The notes below the pieces were generated by a model. The model made no database searches. It was not told where the DNA came from and saw only the letters and a program-made list of their open reading frames with translations. The position numbers were made by a program, and so were the translations under genes. Positions 35,414-46,030 of a stretch of 64,000 nucleotides of DNA are shown in pieces. Location of the stretch: NCBI GenBank assembly GCA_964017195.1, contig OZ024896.1, positions 5,278,487 through 5,342,486 on the forward strand, given 5' to 3'. Positions within the stretch are counted from its first letter, which is position 1, and each line of letters opens with the position of its first letter. The stretch is from Siderastrea radians (lineage: Eukaryota; Cnidaria; Anthozoa; Scleractinia; Rhizangiidae).

Positions 35414-36433
35414 ATGTCATTAATGAATCTGCATCCCAGCAACCTGACATCTTCTACCAACATTGCTTTCTGTAGGGCATTATTTTCTGGCGGACTTCTT
35501 GCATCAAAACATGTTGTTTTCATAACCGTACTCTGTGTGGTGAACGCCCTTTCAAGCGTTGTTGCTTCAACGGCGAACGCCTTGGTTCTGTGGGCCGTAA
35601 AAAAGACACCGTCCTTGCATAACCCGTCATCGGCTTTGCTCTGTGTTCTTGCTTCAATGGATTTAACTGTTGGGGTATTAATTCAGCCGCTATCTATCAT
35701 AAGCTTTATTGGACTTCTGGCTGACGATTACCCCGTGTACTGCATAGCTGGCACCATAGAATACCCTCTAGGCATGGCCCTTGGAGGTTCGTCATTTGTG
35801 ACAGTCGCAGCTATTAGTTTTGATCGCTATTTGGCCCTCGCGTTGCATATGAGGTACGCAGAAATTGTTACAATTAGCCGTGTCTTGAAGTGTATCCTGC
35901 CAACTACTGACTTCTTTTTAATTCTGGCGATATTGGGCTTTTGGTTTGCAGCGGAGGACTGGTTCAGAAACACAGTTACAGCCGTGTGTTTATTAATAAT
36001 TGCCTGTTACATATTTGTGATTCCCTTTGCCTATTACAGAATCTTTGCAATCCTGAGACGGCATAAGAAACAGATTCATGATCAGACGGTCTTAGCGACA
36101 AGAGCGCAAGGGTGTCCACGAATCAACATTTCGAAGTACAGGAGGTCTGTATCTGCGATTCTTTACCTGCTTTGGGTAATAATTCTAAGCTATTTGCCTT
36201 GTGCGATAACTATTATGATCGTATGGCGCCACTACACCGACTCAACCAAGTTTGTGTTGCGCTGTACTTGGGCAATGGTGTTGTTGAATTCTTCCATTAA
36301 TCCACTCGTGTATTGTTGGAGGATTAAGCAAATTCGCCGGTTTGTGGTGTTGAAACTGCGCCGCGTGTTTAGAGCCATCTGTCTACTAGATGGAACTGTT
36401 GATATCATGCAAGTCCAAGAAGTAAGTAAGTAA
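35414..36433 (+). CDS. Rhodopsin-like (class A) GPCR, copy B1
   Basis: This is a single-exon receptor of 339 aa from the ATG at 35414, which aligns with the start of its paralogues; the frame is open back to an ATG at 35345. It carries the same landmarks as 2473-3471: SNLTS glycosylation site, TANALVLWA, LASMDLTVG, FDRYLAL, FVIPFAYYR, LSYLPC and NPLVYCW. The second extracellular loop is short and Cys-free. Differences from copy A1 are scattered and mostly conservative. Its stop differs: where A1 has ATG TAA, this copy has ATG CAA and reads on for seven residues (QVQEVSK), stopping inside the GTAAGTAAG tail of the downstream LINE remnant. The promoter-side flank was displaced by the 8.4-kb insertion, which ends about 140 bp upstream of the start. 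The ligand is unknown. Confidence 0.9.
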   Translation: MSLMNLHPSNLTSSTNIAFCRALFSGGLLASKHVVFITVLCVVNALSSVVASTANALVLWAVKKTPSLHNPSSALLCVLASMDLTVGVLIQPLSIISFIGLLADDYPVYCIAGTIEYPLGMALGGSSFVTVAAISFDRYLALALHMRYAEIVTISRVLKCILPTTDFFLILAILGFWFAAEDWFRNTVTAVCLLIIACYIFVIPFAYYRIFAILRRHKKQIHDQTVLATRAQGCPRINISKYRRSVSAILYLLWVIILSYLPCAITIMIVWRHYTDSTKFVLRCTWAMVLLNSSINPLVYCWRIKQIRRFVVLKLRRVFRAICLLDGTVDIMQVQEVSK

Positions 36434-37365
36434 GTAAAAAACTTTATTTGCGTGTCAATCCATGTAGCTTGGGGATAACCCCATACTAATTTGGGGACAC
36501 AAAATAACAATATATTAAAATTAAAATAGAAAAACTCTGATAGCACTATTAAAAATGATACTAATCTAATAAACTAGTAGCAGCTAATCCCAATCTTATA
36601 ATTTAATGATTGAATAATTATCTCTAAAAAGTTGATACAAAAAATTATAGAAAATTATACAGTTATGACGAGCAGAGGGAACAGCCCTTGCATCCATCGT
36701 CCACATCACATTTACGAATCTTATTTTTAAAAGTATTTAAATTTTTTGCAGATCTAACATATGGAGATAACTTTCCCCATAAGCTAGGCCCAAGATAACG
36801 CAAAGAATGCTTACCATACGTCACAGTATTGTAACAAGGAATGGAGAAGTCTGATTGTCTTAAAAAGTAGGAAGAATTATGATCATTAAAAATATTACTG
36901 ATGTAAGTTGGACATAGTTTGTGCTTCACTTTGTACATAAGGATGCAGATGTCCTGCAAGCGCCTATTCATTAGCGTTGGCAGCTCAGCCCTCTTTAGTA
37001 ATTGTGAATAACTTGCATGCTTGTCTCTGTACACCGCCCTCAGTTCTCTTTCTTGCAGTCTTTCTAGTTTTCGCGCATCACTAATGATTTACAAAAATGC
37101 CAGACTAAATGGCAATACGTAAGGTACGGTAAGACCACTCATTCAAATCATACTAGCTTAGCCTTTGTTGGAATTAAGTTTCTAAGTCTCATGAGAACGC
37201 CGATTCTTTGACTTGCCTTCTGACAAATTGAGCTTATGTGATTAGTAAAGTTAAGTTTGGAATCTATTGTAACACCTAAGAGCTCGAGATTATATACTGT
37301 TTTAATTTCCTCATTGTTCACACAAACTGCATGCACTGCACGGTTATTATCCTGTTAGTAGCCAG
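36422..37365 (-). mobile_element. 5'-truncated CR1/L2-like LINE remnant (copy B)
   Basis: It has the same content as 3476-4425. Two longer frames survive: 36663-37034 (AELPTLMNRRLQDICILMYK, LWGKLSPYVRSAKNLNTF) and 37148-37336 (LELLGVTIDSKLNF, the region after the RT palm). The 3' tail is the GTAAGTAAG repeat that supplies the B1 receptor's stop codon. Confidence 0.78.
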
Positions 37366-39686
37366 TGTTCATAGTTTGTTATTTCTTGAGGTTTTCTGCG
37401 AGAAGATTAGAGTCGTACCACTTGGTAGCTGTGCGCGCACTATCCCTGAGCTTGGATATAACACTAGTAAATCATAATAGGTCGTTACATCACGAACTGG
37501 GAACAAACCTTTTCGAATATTCCTCTGACCATGGGAAAAGAGGCTCGTTAAATAAAGTCAATAGAGGAAATGAGGCGTACGAGTAAAACTCTTATTTTTG
37601 GTCGAATGACGGAAATCATTAACAAAAGCAACTGTGACTGTGAAGGACACTTCACTTGAATTTCTACGTTATTAGTCATGCTTAGTATCGTCCTCCACGT
37701 AAACAATTTTCTTCACCAATTGTTAAAATAAGTTTAAGAAAAGAAAAAGAAGAAAATATCTGAAGAGGTAATATTAAGGAATAAAGATAGTTTAAGTGTT
37801 GGTTCAAATAAGGTTCTGTTTGGGTTAACAAATGGGTCTGAGCGGTGGTGACTCTCGGAGGGCACGGAACAGCTTAGATAGCAGACATTGGCCTACTTCG
37901 GTTACACACTAGCGGCAAGATCGAACGACCTCCGTTCGAAACAATAATTACACCTTACAGTTATAAAATTTCCAGAAATGCGACATTGGCGGATACGAAA
38001 AACTATACCCCAAGCGAAAAATATGGAAACGTGTTCCCCGAACCAAAGCCGGTGCCACCCACACCAACCCTTCGTTGTATGAAGGGTATCCATCCTAGGC
38101 TGAAACGCTTGCGAAACAAAACGAAAGAAAATACAAAACGCAATGCAAAATCGTATTAGCAAGACTGTAGAATGGCTCACTCCGTGGCTAACTATGCAGC
38201 AGCATAGCTAGCATGATACCCATCATGCACCGTTCGCAGTCGTTCCCAGTCCGTCCCTGCTGGTCGCGTGCCCTGAATATAGGCTAACCTTGCTAACTTT
38301 TACCTTTTACCTATTTGGAGTTTATCTCGGAGTATCAGCGCGACAAATTTATCATTGAAGCAATTCTAGGTTGAATTTCATCATGAACAATTTCTTTGAA
38401 AGATCTATTAAATGCTCACTTTGGAAATCTATGGTGGTCGAATGCGCATATGTGATATGCACATCTGCAAAGAGAATTTTCGAGAACGAACAACCACAAT
38501 ATCATTCAGATCTAGTAATAAAACTCGCAGTGTCCTTTAGTAGTAAAATAATTCTACTTTTCTTTCTTTTCATCCCATGCAGAAGTTCTAATTACCATCC
38601 AGACACTGCTCTTCCTCGGGCCATTGTCACAGATCAGAACAAAAAAAAAACCCGACAAATTTTAAAATCAAGCTCTAAAAATTAATCAAACTCGAATCCA
38701 CCAACAGTTAAAGGGTTCCATTTTGAGAAAAACATCTTATTCAGCGTGAACGAACAAACCAAAAAGTAATTTATTTAATTGGGTGTAAACAATATTTGCA
38801 AAATACACACTCCACAGGAAAGGAGCGGGTAGTGTAATTTTCATCTTTTTTGCCCCGTTTACCACCAAAGGGAATTTATGAATGTCGACAAAAACACTGA
38901 AGTTTCCTGGAGGTACGCGAACCTTTGCAATTAACTTTAATTAAGAAAATGTAATTACGCCTCAAGAAATATAATTACACCACGCCAAAGTGTTAATCAG
39001 TTGTTTTTATTTCAATCCTTATAAGTTAGGATTTCAGAGAGGTCCGTTGGCTCGTAGAGTAAAACCCACATGTAACCAAACATAGTGAACGGGATCGCTA
39101 AATAGCGAAATTCGGCTTGTAACGGATATTTGGAGCAGTAAATCAGCACAACAAACTTTGAAAACGCAAACTAATAACGCGAAGTAAGTTAAGCTATTTG
39201 TTGCCTTACGTGCCTAGTTAAAAAGACGCGGTCTTCAAAAGCCTTTAAAATGGTAGCTTAAGCAGTGGACAATATATGTGATGGTTGAATTTCTAATTAT
39301 CGCTTGCATTATTGAGGGCAAATGTTATCCTCATTTGTCGGTGAAAATTTTGTCAATAATTTTAACGCTTGTAGCCACAACACCAACGTGGACGTTGACG
39401 ACAAAAATGTTATCGTTCAGTCTTGAATGCCCAAAAAAGTCTTTTGGGAACCGCCAAATCTGATTGGGTGAATCATTGTTGACTAATCGCTGATAGTCGG
39501 TAATCGCCGGGTTAGAAATGGACCTCCCTCACGTTACGTTTCTCCCTCTTACTACGAGCTTCAAATCTTGAAACCTGTTCACCCCAGACTTCACTCATAA
39601 TCGATCCTATATCCATCCATTCTATTCATCGTTTTATTAATATTTGTTAGATATTTTCTGCGAGTAATTGTCAATCCCTCAAGAGC
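37366..39686. other. Non-coding flank between GPCRs B1 and B2
   Basis: It matches 4426-6825 throughout. No gene is supported; open frames are not shared between copies. The last 200 bp, from about GCTGATAGTCGGTAATCGCC, are shared by A2, B2 and B3 and probably include the promoter. Confidence 0.6.
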
Positions 39687-40694
39687 ATGATGAATCATTC
39701 CAGCAACCTGACGTCTCCTAGCAACATTGCCTTCTGCAGTGCAATATTTCCTGACGGAGTTCTTCCACCAAAACGTGTTGTTTCCTCAATTGTACTCTGT
39801 GTGGTGAACGCCCTTTCAAGCGCTGGTGCTTCAACGGCGAACGCCTTAGTTCTGTGGGCCATTAAAAAGACACCATCCTTGCATAACCCATCTTCGGCTT
39901 TGCTCTGTGTTCTTGCTTCACTGGATTTGACTGTTGGAGTATTTATTCAGCCTTTAGCGGTTATGGGCCTTTTTGGACTTTTGACCGACAATTACCCCGT
40001 GTTTTGCATCACCGGTACTATTGGGTATCCTGTGGGCCTGACCCTCGGTGGTTTGTCATTTGTGACAATCGCAGCTATTAGTGTGGATCGTTTCTTAGCA
40101 CTCACTTTGCATCTGAGATACGCACAAATTGTCACAGTCAGCCGTGTTATTACTTGTGTCCTGCCAATCATTGCTTTTCTTTTCATTCTGACGATAATGA
40201 GCTTTTGGTTTTTGACAGAGGACTGGTTCAGAATCACAATTGCATGCGTATGCTTCCTTGTAACCGCTAGTTGCATATTTGCAATTCCCTTTGCCTATTG
40301 CAGGATCTTTGCAATATTGCGACGGCATAAAAAACAGATTCATGATCAGACAGCCGTAGCGACAAGAATGCAAGGGTTTTCTCAAACAAACCTTTCTAAG
40401 TACAGGAGGTCTGTATCGGCTATTCTTTACGTGCTCTTGGCAATAATTCTTAGTTATTTGCCTTGCCTTATCAGTTTTGTCATCGCATGGCGCCACTACA
40501 CCGACTCAAGCAGGTTAGTGCTACGTTTTACGGGGACAATGTTGTTACTGAATTCTTTCATTAATCCACTCGTGTATTGTTGGAGAATAAAGGAAATTCG
40601 TCGGTTTGTGGCCTTGAAACTGCGCCGCGTGTTTGGAGTCAGCGATCTCATGGAACATGTCATACCAGTTGAGCGAACGAACTGTCAAAGGTAG
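39687..40694 (+). CDS. Rhodopsin-like (class A) GPCR, copy B2 (intact)
   Basis: This is a single-exon receptor of 335 aa starting MMNHSSNLTS. It belongs to the same subfamily as B1 but is clearly a different paralogue group, with A2 and B3. Features are SNLTS, TM1 STANALVLWA, TM2 LASLDLTVG, the TM3 end AISVDRFLAL (residues 134-136 are DRF, not DRY), TM5 FAIPFAYCR, TM6 LSYLPC and TM7 NPLVY (293-297). The second extracellular loop is short and lacks Cys. After VIPVE the homology to A2 ends and the last residues (about ERTNCQR and stop) come from an inverted copy of the 18190-18560 tract. So the C-terminal tail is chimeric. The Tyr-to-Phe change in DRY is tolerated in some class A receptors but can alter activity. 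The ligand is unknown. Confidence 0.92.
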   Translation: MMNHSSNLTSPSNIAFCSAIFPDGVLPPKRVVSSIVLCVVNALSSAGASTANALVLWAIKKTPSLHNPSSALLCVLASLDLTVGVFIQPLAVMGLFGLLTDNYPVFCITGTIGYPVGLTLGGLSFVTIAAISVDRFLALTLHLRYAQIVTVSRVITCVLPIIAFLFILTIMSFWFLTEDWFRITIACVCFLVTASCIFAIPFAYCRIFAILRRHKKQIHDQTAVATRMQGFSQTNLSKYRRSVSAILYVLLAIILSYLPCLISFVIAWRHYTDSSRLVLRFTGTMLLLNSFINPLVYCWRIKEIRRFVALKLRRVFGVSDLMEHVIPVERTNCQR

Positions 40695-41410
40695 AAAAGC
40701 AAATAATATTTTTATTGTTTACTCTTTTTCTTGCATGACCTTTTGTGAATAAATATCTAGAGTGCAGGGACATCCCACCGTCTTTTCCCTAATCTTTCAA
40801 AACAAATTGCGGGGACAAATTATCGCAACTGCTTATTTGCTATACGGTTTTAAAAAGGACTGGACCGCCATTCCCATCACTGAACATCTTGAAATGATCG
40901 GATGTTCCTGCTCTGGGTTGGATCAAACCAAAAAAAACACTAGCGAAAGATACTCGTGATCGAAATGTTACGTGAAGTCCTTGTATCAACATGTGCTTTG
41001 AATTGACGTGGGTTTATATCAACATCATGTTTGTGTCGATGGCGAAAAACAAGATGTTAGATCAATTTTCTTCACCAGTCCTGCAACAGCGCTCACGGTC
41101 TCATCAGCTCATGTCTTTTTAGACAAGACAGTTTTTTTTATATCGTGGCGAGTGTTCTTTTTTCCATCTTTTCCGCCAGTGACTTCACATAAATGCATTT
41201 TGCATAAGGCTGATGAGACCGTGAGCACTGTTGCAGGACTGGCGAAGAAAATTGATCTAACATCTTGTTTTTCGACATCGACACAAACATGATGTTGATA
41301 CAAACCCACGTCAATTCAAAGCAAATGTTGATATACGGACTTCGCGTAACATTTCGATCACGAGTATCTTTCGCTAGCGTTTTTTTTTTTGGTTTGATTC
41401 AACCCAGAGC
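40670..41410. repeat. Inverted duplication (foldback) next to GPCR B2
   Basis: 40670-41108 is the reverse complement of the tract seen at about 18190-18560 and 49230-49560. 41208-41410 is the same tract in direct orientation. Bases 40908-41108 therefore pair with 41208-41410 as arms of about 200 bp with few mismatches, separated by about 100 bp. The same short reading frame (HHVCVD, SPAT, LTVSSA) appears on both strands. Inverted arms of this size suggest template switching or an inverted rearrangement rather than a transposon. Confidence 0.85.
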
Positions 41411-42199
41411 AATAATCTTTTTCTAGTCTTAAATTTGACCCATAATCTTAAAGGGGGCCCTATGGCGTTCCGTTACGGCCAAAATCTTCAAGTCACAAAA
41501 TAAACAAAATGAAACGTGTACAAACATTATTAAAGGGTCAGAAAATAAATCGAACCTCATGCAAATAAGTCCAACTTGCCCAAATATAAATCGAACCGCG
41601 CAAAAATAAATCGATCCACCAAAAAGTAAATCAAACGCCTCAAAAATGAATCGAACCAAGCGCAAATGAATTCAACTTGCACAAATCGCAATCGAACCAG
41701 CGAAAAATGTATCGAACTGTGCAAAAAGGAACGAAACCGCTCACATAAATGTCGAAACCGAACATATCAATCGAACTGCACAAAAATAAATTGAAAGAAG
41801 GTCAGCGGTGAAACATGCTACCGGAAGTGCTTTAAAAGCGAAAGCGAGGGTCCAGCATCCGGGACTGTCAACATGCTTCGCGCGGGAATCGGCGGTCGGT
41901 TTGGCAAAATGGCAGAAAGATTCAGTCGCCTCGACGCCCTCAAATGTTGTCTTCAGATAACATCGCAGACATAGTCAGAAGAGTGGTTGGTGCTTTTGGA
42001 AATCTTCCATCTAACCCTTCAAATGAAAGTGGGAGCGCTAGTAGCAGTGGATTTCTTATGTTGACCCCAACACGAACTTCATGATAGGTTTCGCATTCCA
42101 CGTGCTTCAACAGCATCATCATCTTGGCCTGGAAGGGTTCTTCCCAGAGCTAGATCGAGTGGCTTGTTCGCTCCTTACACAAGGGGAAAGACAAATAGC

Positions 42200-42757
42200 A
42201 AATAGCTTTCACCCATCAATCACATTTACGGCTGAAATATCAGAAACCGAGATTACATTCTTGGTCACGAAAGTGTACAAGGGTGAGAGATTCACAAGGA
42301 ATCTATCCTTGACGTGAAAACACATTACAAACCAACGGAGACTTTTCAATTCACGAATTTCTGTTCGTGTCACCCACCAGGCGTTACAAAAGGATTATCA
42401 AAGGGGAGTCTTTAACGCTCCTTAGAACAAATACCTCAAAGGAAACATTTGAGGAAAACATCAAAAACTTTGAATCACACCTTAAGTATAGAAGATATCC
42501 AACAGGTGTAATAAAAACACATTGAGAAGTAAACTTCTCCGAGAGAAAAACTAAACTAAAACAGAAGAACAAGGCTGCACGTAAGAAAATACTACCCTTT
42601 GTCACACAATACCTCCCAGCATTACCTGACCTAAAGAAAATTCTGGTGGGAAAATGGCACCTTATACAGAACCAACCACAGCTTAAAAAAATCTTTAACG
42701 AGCCTCCCATCAACTCACATCGAAAAGAGAAATCCCTTCAAGACCTACTAGTAGTTT
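42200..42757 (+). pseudogene. Penelope-like element reverse transcriptase fragment
   Basis: Translated pieces in shifting frames match the C-terminal RT and linker part of Penelope-like elements: ITFTAEISETEITFL, then HPPGVTKG, SKETFEENIKNFESHL, then KKILPFVTQYLPALPDLKK and LVGKWHLIQNQP, and finally EKSLQDLLV. Several stops and frameshifts (about 42310, 42410, 42520) make it dead. The catalytic YADD region is not present. It sits inside the TIR element at 41461-43880. Confidence 0.75.
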
Positions 42758-42779
42758 TAGAATTTCTTCTACTAACGCG

Positions 42780-43370
42780 GCAGTCGTGCAGGCCCGTAAA
42801 CATTTTTTAACTTGCGAAATATCTCGTCAATTTCGTCCAGGGAACCATTGTCTAGGTCAGTAAAGGACGGTGTTGCGCTAGCAAACCCAAGTTCGTGCCT
42901 CCGTCTCTGCAAAGTTCTTTCAGAGACGTGAAGATATCTTCCTATGGCAGCCCAGCGAAATCCAGCTGTTGCATAAAAGTGCCTCTAAAAGGTCTTACGA
43001 AATGTCGAGTCTTGGGAGACCAACACCTGATCTTACAATCCTGACACCGACCCTAGTGGTTGACTGTTGTTCGTCCTCCTCGTGCAAAGCAAAATACGAC
43101 AAGTTCACACAATACTGCCCTTGTTGATTGACGATGTGCAAGAGAATGTCGAGGTCAGAAAGCAGTTGTCTTTCAGAAGGATGGGACACGCGTACTCTCG
43201 ACGACAAAACACTCAAAGTTCTCTCGAAACCATCGAGATGTCCGGGAAAGGAATTCCGCAAAATCGAAGGATAAGTTGGCGTCAAGAGAAAGGGCTAACA
43301 AGTCTTGCAGTGATCGAAAGAATTCTCCTAATTCATAGTCGCTGAGCTGGTTTTCAACCGACAAATTCAC
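42780..43370 (-). pseudogene. Broken integrase/HTH-type transposase N-terminus
   Basis: The - strand begins MNLSVENQLSDYELGEF at 43370. A shift at about 43240 moves the frame to HLDGFERTLSVLSSRVRV and onwards to GVGLPRLDIS, where a stop occurs. Another frame then reads AGFRWAAIGRYLHVSERTL followed by QRRRHELGF, a helix-turn-helix like those before rve-type integrase domains in several cnidarian DNA transposons. The catalytic domain is missing. The family is an inference from pattern only. Confidence 0.5.
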
Positions 43371-43880
43371 AACAACAACAATAATGCTGGCGGTGAGAAA
43401 TGCTCTACTCCATATACTGGGTATGCTTAGTCAAGTACTTCCGGTGCAACTATACTTCCGGTTCCGCTGACCTTCTTTCGATTTATTTTTGTGCAGTTCG
43501 ATTGATATGTGCGGTTTTGACGTTTATGTGAGCGGTTTCGTTCCTGTTTGCACAGTTCGATCCATTTTTCGCTGGTTCGATTGCGATTTGTGCAAGTTGA
43601 ATTCATCTGTGTTTGGTTCGATTTATTTTTGAAGTGTTTAATTTACTTTAAATAATTTTTGGCGGATCGATTTCTTTTTGCGCGGTTCGATTTATATTTG
43701 TGCCAGTTGGATTTATTTGCACGAGTTTCGATTTATATTTGCGCGGTTCGATTGACTTTTTGCGGTTTTGACTTTATGTAAACGACTTTCGTTTTATTTT
43801 TGACCGTTTAATAATGTTTGTACGCGTTTCGTTTTGTTTATTTTGTGACTTGAAGATTTTGGCCGTAACGGAACGCCATA

Positions 43881-44432
43881 GAAAGCAATGTGGTCTTCAT
43901 GCCATGAACGAAGCCACACAAAAATTAGGTATCCTCTAATTACTTTTCATTCTTTCGTTCAACCGCTCCAAGCCGGTGTTTCTCGGGGACAACGAACGCC
44001 GGGTAAGGTAAATTATGTTCAAAACAGTGAGGGCTCCGCCGAAAGACGAAAATTTCACCGGTGGCTTTGTTAAGTTCTAAGAGAAAAGACGTAAAAGAGT
44101 GAAATCGGCAACAGCTTTCCCTTCTACAATGGCAAAAATGTTGTCGTTCAGTTTTGAATGCCCAAAAAGCCTTTTGGGAACTGCCAAATCTGATTGGGCG
44201 AATCATTGATACTAATCGCTGATAGTTGTCTGATAGTCGGCAATCGCCGAGTTGGAAATGGGCCTTCCTTACCTTAAGTTTCTCCCCAACCTTTATACTA
44301 CGAGCTTCCAATCTTGAACCACGCTCACCTCAGGCTTCAATCATAATCGATGCTATGTTCATCCAGTCTCATCAATATTTTGTTCATTTTTGTTCAAAAT
44401 TCTCTGCGAGTAATTGTCACCCCCTCGGAAGG
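43881..44432. other. Mosaic non-coding junction upstream of GPCR B3
   Basis: 43930-44130 matches about 18800-19010 (AAAGAGTGAAATCGGC, TTCTACGAGAAAAG type phrases). At about 44140 it switches to GPCR upstream sequence (GTCGTTCAGT, TGAATGCCCAAAAA). This marks a rearrangement breakpoint that brought B3 here. No gene is present. Confidence 0.6.
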
Positions 44433-45403
44433 ATGATGAGTCATTCCAGCAACCTGACGTCTCCTACCAACATTGCCTTCTGCAGTGCAATATTTCCTGA
44501 CGGACTTCTTCCACCAAGACGTATTGTTTCCTCAACTGTACTCTGTGTGGTGAACGCCCTTTCAAGCGCTGATGCTTCAACGGCGAACGCCTTAGTTCTG
44601 TGGGCCATCAAAGAAACACCTTCCTTGCATAACCCATCTTCGGCTTTGCTCTGTGTTCTTGCTTCACTAGATTTGACTGTTGGAGCAATTATTCAGCCTT
44701 TAGCGGTTTAGGCCTTATTGGACTTTTGACTGACAGTTACCCTGTCTACTGCATCACGGGTACTGTTGGGTACCCTGTGGGCTTGACCCTCGGTGGTTTG
44801 TCATTTGTGACAATCGCAGCTATCAGTGTGGATCGCTAGTTAGCGCTCGCTCTGCATTTGAGATACGCACAAATTGTCACAGTCAGCCGTGTTATTACTT
44901 GTGTCCTGCTAATCATTGCTTTTCCTTTGATTCTGACAATAATGAGCTTTTAGTTTTTGACGGAGGACAGGTTCAGAATCAGTTGCATGCGTATGGTTCA
45001 TCATATAACTGCTACTTGCATATTTGCAATTCCCTTTGCCTATTGCAGGATCTTTGCAATATTGCGACGGCATAAAAAACAGATTTATGATCAGACAGCC
45101 GTAGCGACAAGAATGCAAGGGTTTTCTCAAACAAACCTTTCTAAGTACAGGAGGTCTGTATCGGCTATTCTTTACCTGCTCTGTGCAATAACTCTTAGTT
45201 ATTTGCCTTGCCTTATCAGTTTTGTCATCGCATCGCGCCGCTACACCAAATCAAGCAGGTTAGTGCTACGTTTTACTGTAACGGTGTTGTTACTGAATTG
45301 CTCTGTTAATCCACTGGTGTATTGTTGGAGAATAAAGGAAATTCGCTGGTTTGTGGCCTTGAAACTGCGCCGCAGTGAACAAACAAAGAGAATAATGTGT
45401 TGA
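44433..45403 (+). pseudogene. Class A GPCR pseudogene, copy B3
   Basis: The ATG at 44433 (MMSHSSNLTS) opens the B2-type receptor. A one-base deletion at about 44708 produces a TAG. Later lesions are TAG at 44837-44839, exactly the Tyr of DRY, TAG at 44951-44953 in place of a TM4 Trp, and compensating small indels at about 44980-45005. TM5 to the end is open in the shifted frame (44957-45403), with FAIPFAYCR, LSYLPC and NPLVYCW, and a tail SEQTKRIMC unlike that of B2. Three independent lesions mean it is older decay than A2. Confidence 0.93.
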
Positions 45404-46030
45404 AAAGCGTTTAAATTTTTTTTATTGTTATTTTTGCATAATTCACTTTGTTACATAAAATGGACAGCCTGGCGTAGCCAAAAGTCTCTTTTTTAAAGTC
45501 TTTTTTTAAGTGCGTGACTTCTCTTTTTTTTTTTTTCAAGTCTCAGACGGTTGTTTCTTTTCAAACAACGAAACTGCGCAGTGGAAGAGACGGATTAGTG
45601 ATCATTTTGCGCTATTTATAGTGACTTTGCTGAGTTACAGGTTGGATCGAGAAACAGGCTAATTTTTTTTTCTTGTGAGTGTGTGTCTTGGGGTATTCAT
45701 GTTCATGTTAAGGTACTCCGGTCTCAAGCACTGGACCTGAGCAGTCTACAGAGTTAAAAATTCAATAATTTAAGTAAAAGAAATCATCAATTTGCGTATT
45801 TACATTGATTTGGATGCAAAAAAAGTCTACAGTAACTGAGCTGAAAGACTCATTTCGACAGGGTTCCTTCTATTCTCGTTCTTGCTCATGCTAGATTTTA
45901 AATAAGATTTTAAATATCGGGTCTGCGCAGTCAAAGACAGAAGTTTTCAGGGGGGTTTTGAAATGAAGGGGAAAAAGCAAAAACCACACAAATCGTAGTC
46001 TTATTTATATTGCATGACTTTAAATCGAGT
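45404..46030. other. Non-coding flank between GPCR B3 and the 169-aa gene
   Basis: It matches about 9270-9390 and 10640-10889 of copy A, without the A-specific 1.2 kb. No gene is seen. Confidence 0.55.

Larger units (their letters stand above)
41461..43880. mobile_element. 2.4-kb element with long TIRs made of degenerate 20-bp repeats
   Basis: The ends are TATGGCGTTCCGTTACGGCC and its complement. The TIRs run about 355 bp (left) and 430 bp (right). Beyond the first 60 bp they consist of irregular units such as AAATCGAACC, GCAAAAATAAATCG and their complements. No target duplication could be seen. It lies inside a copy of the 18650-type tract (AATCTTAAAGGGGGC on its left, the 18800-type tract on its right). 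Inside are a Penelope-like fragment (+) and a helix-turn-helix/integrase-type fragment (-). Family IS3EU is a possibility from the integrase-like piece, not established. Confidence 0.7.
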
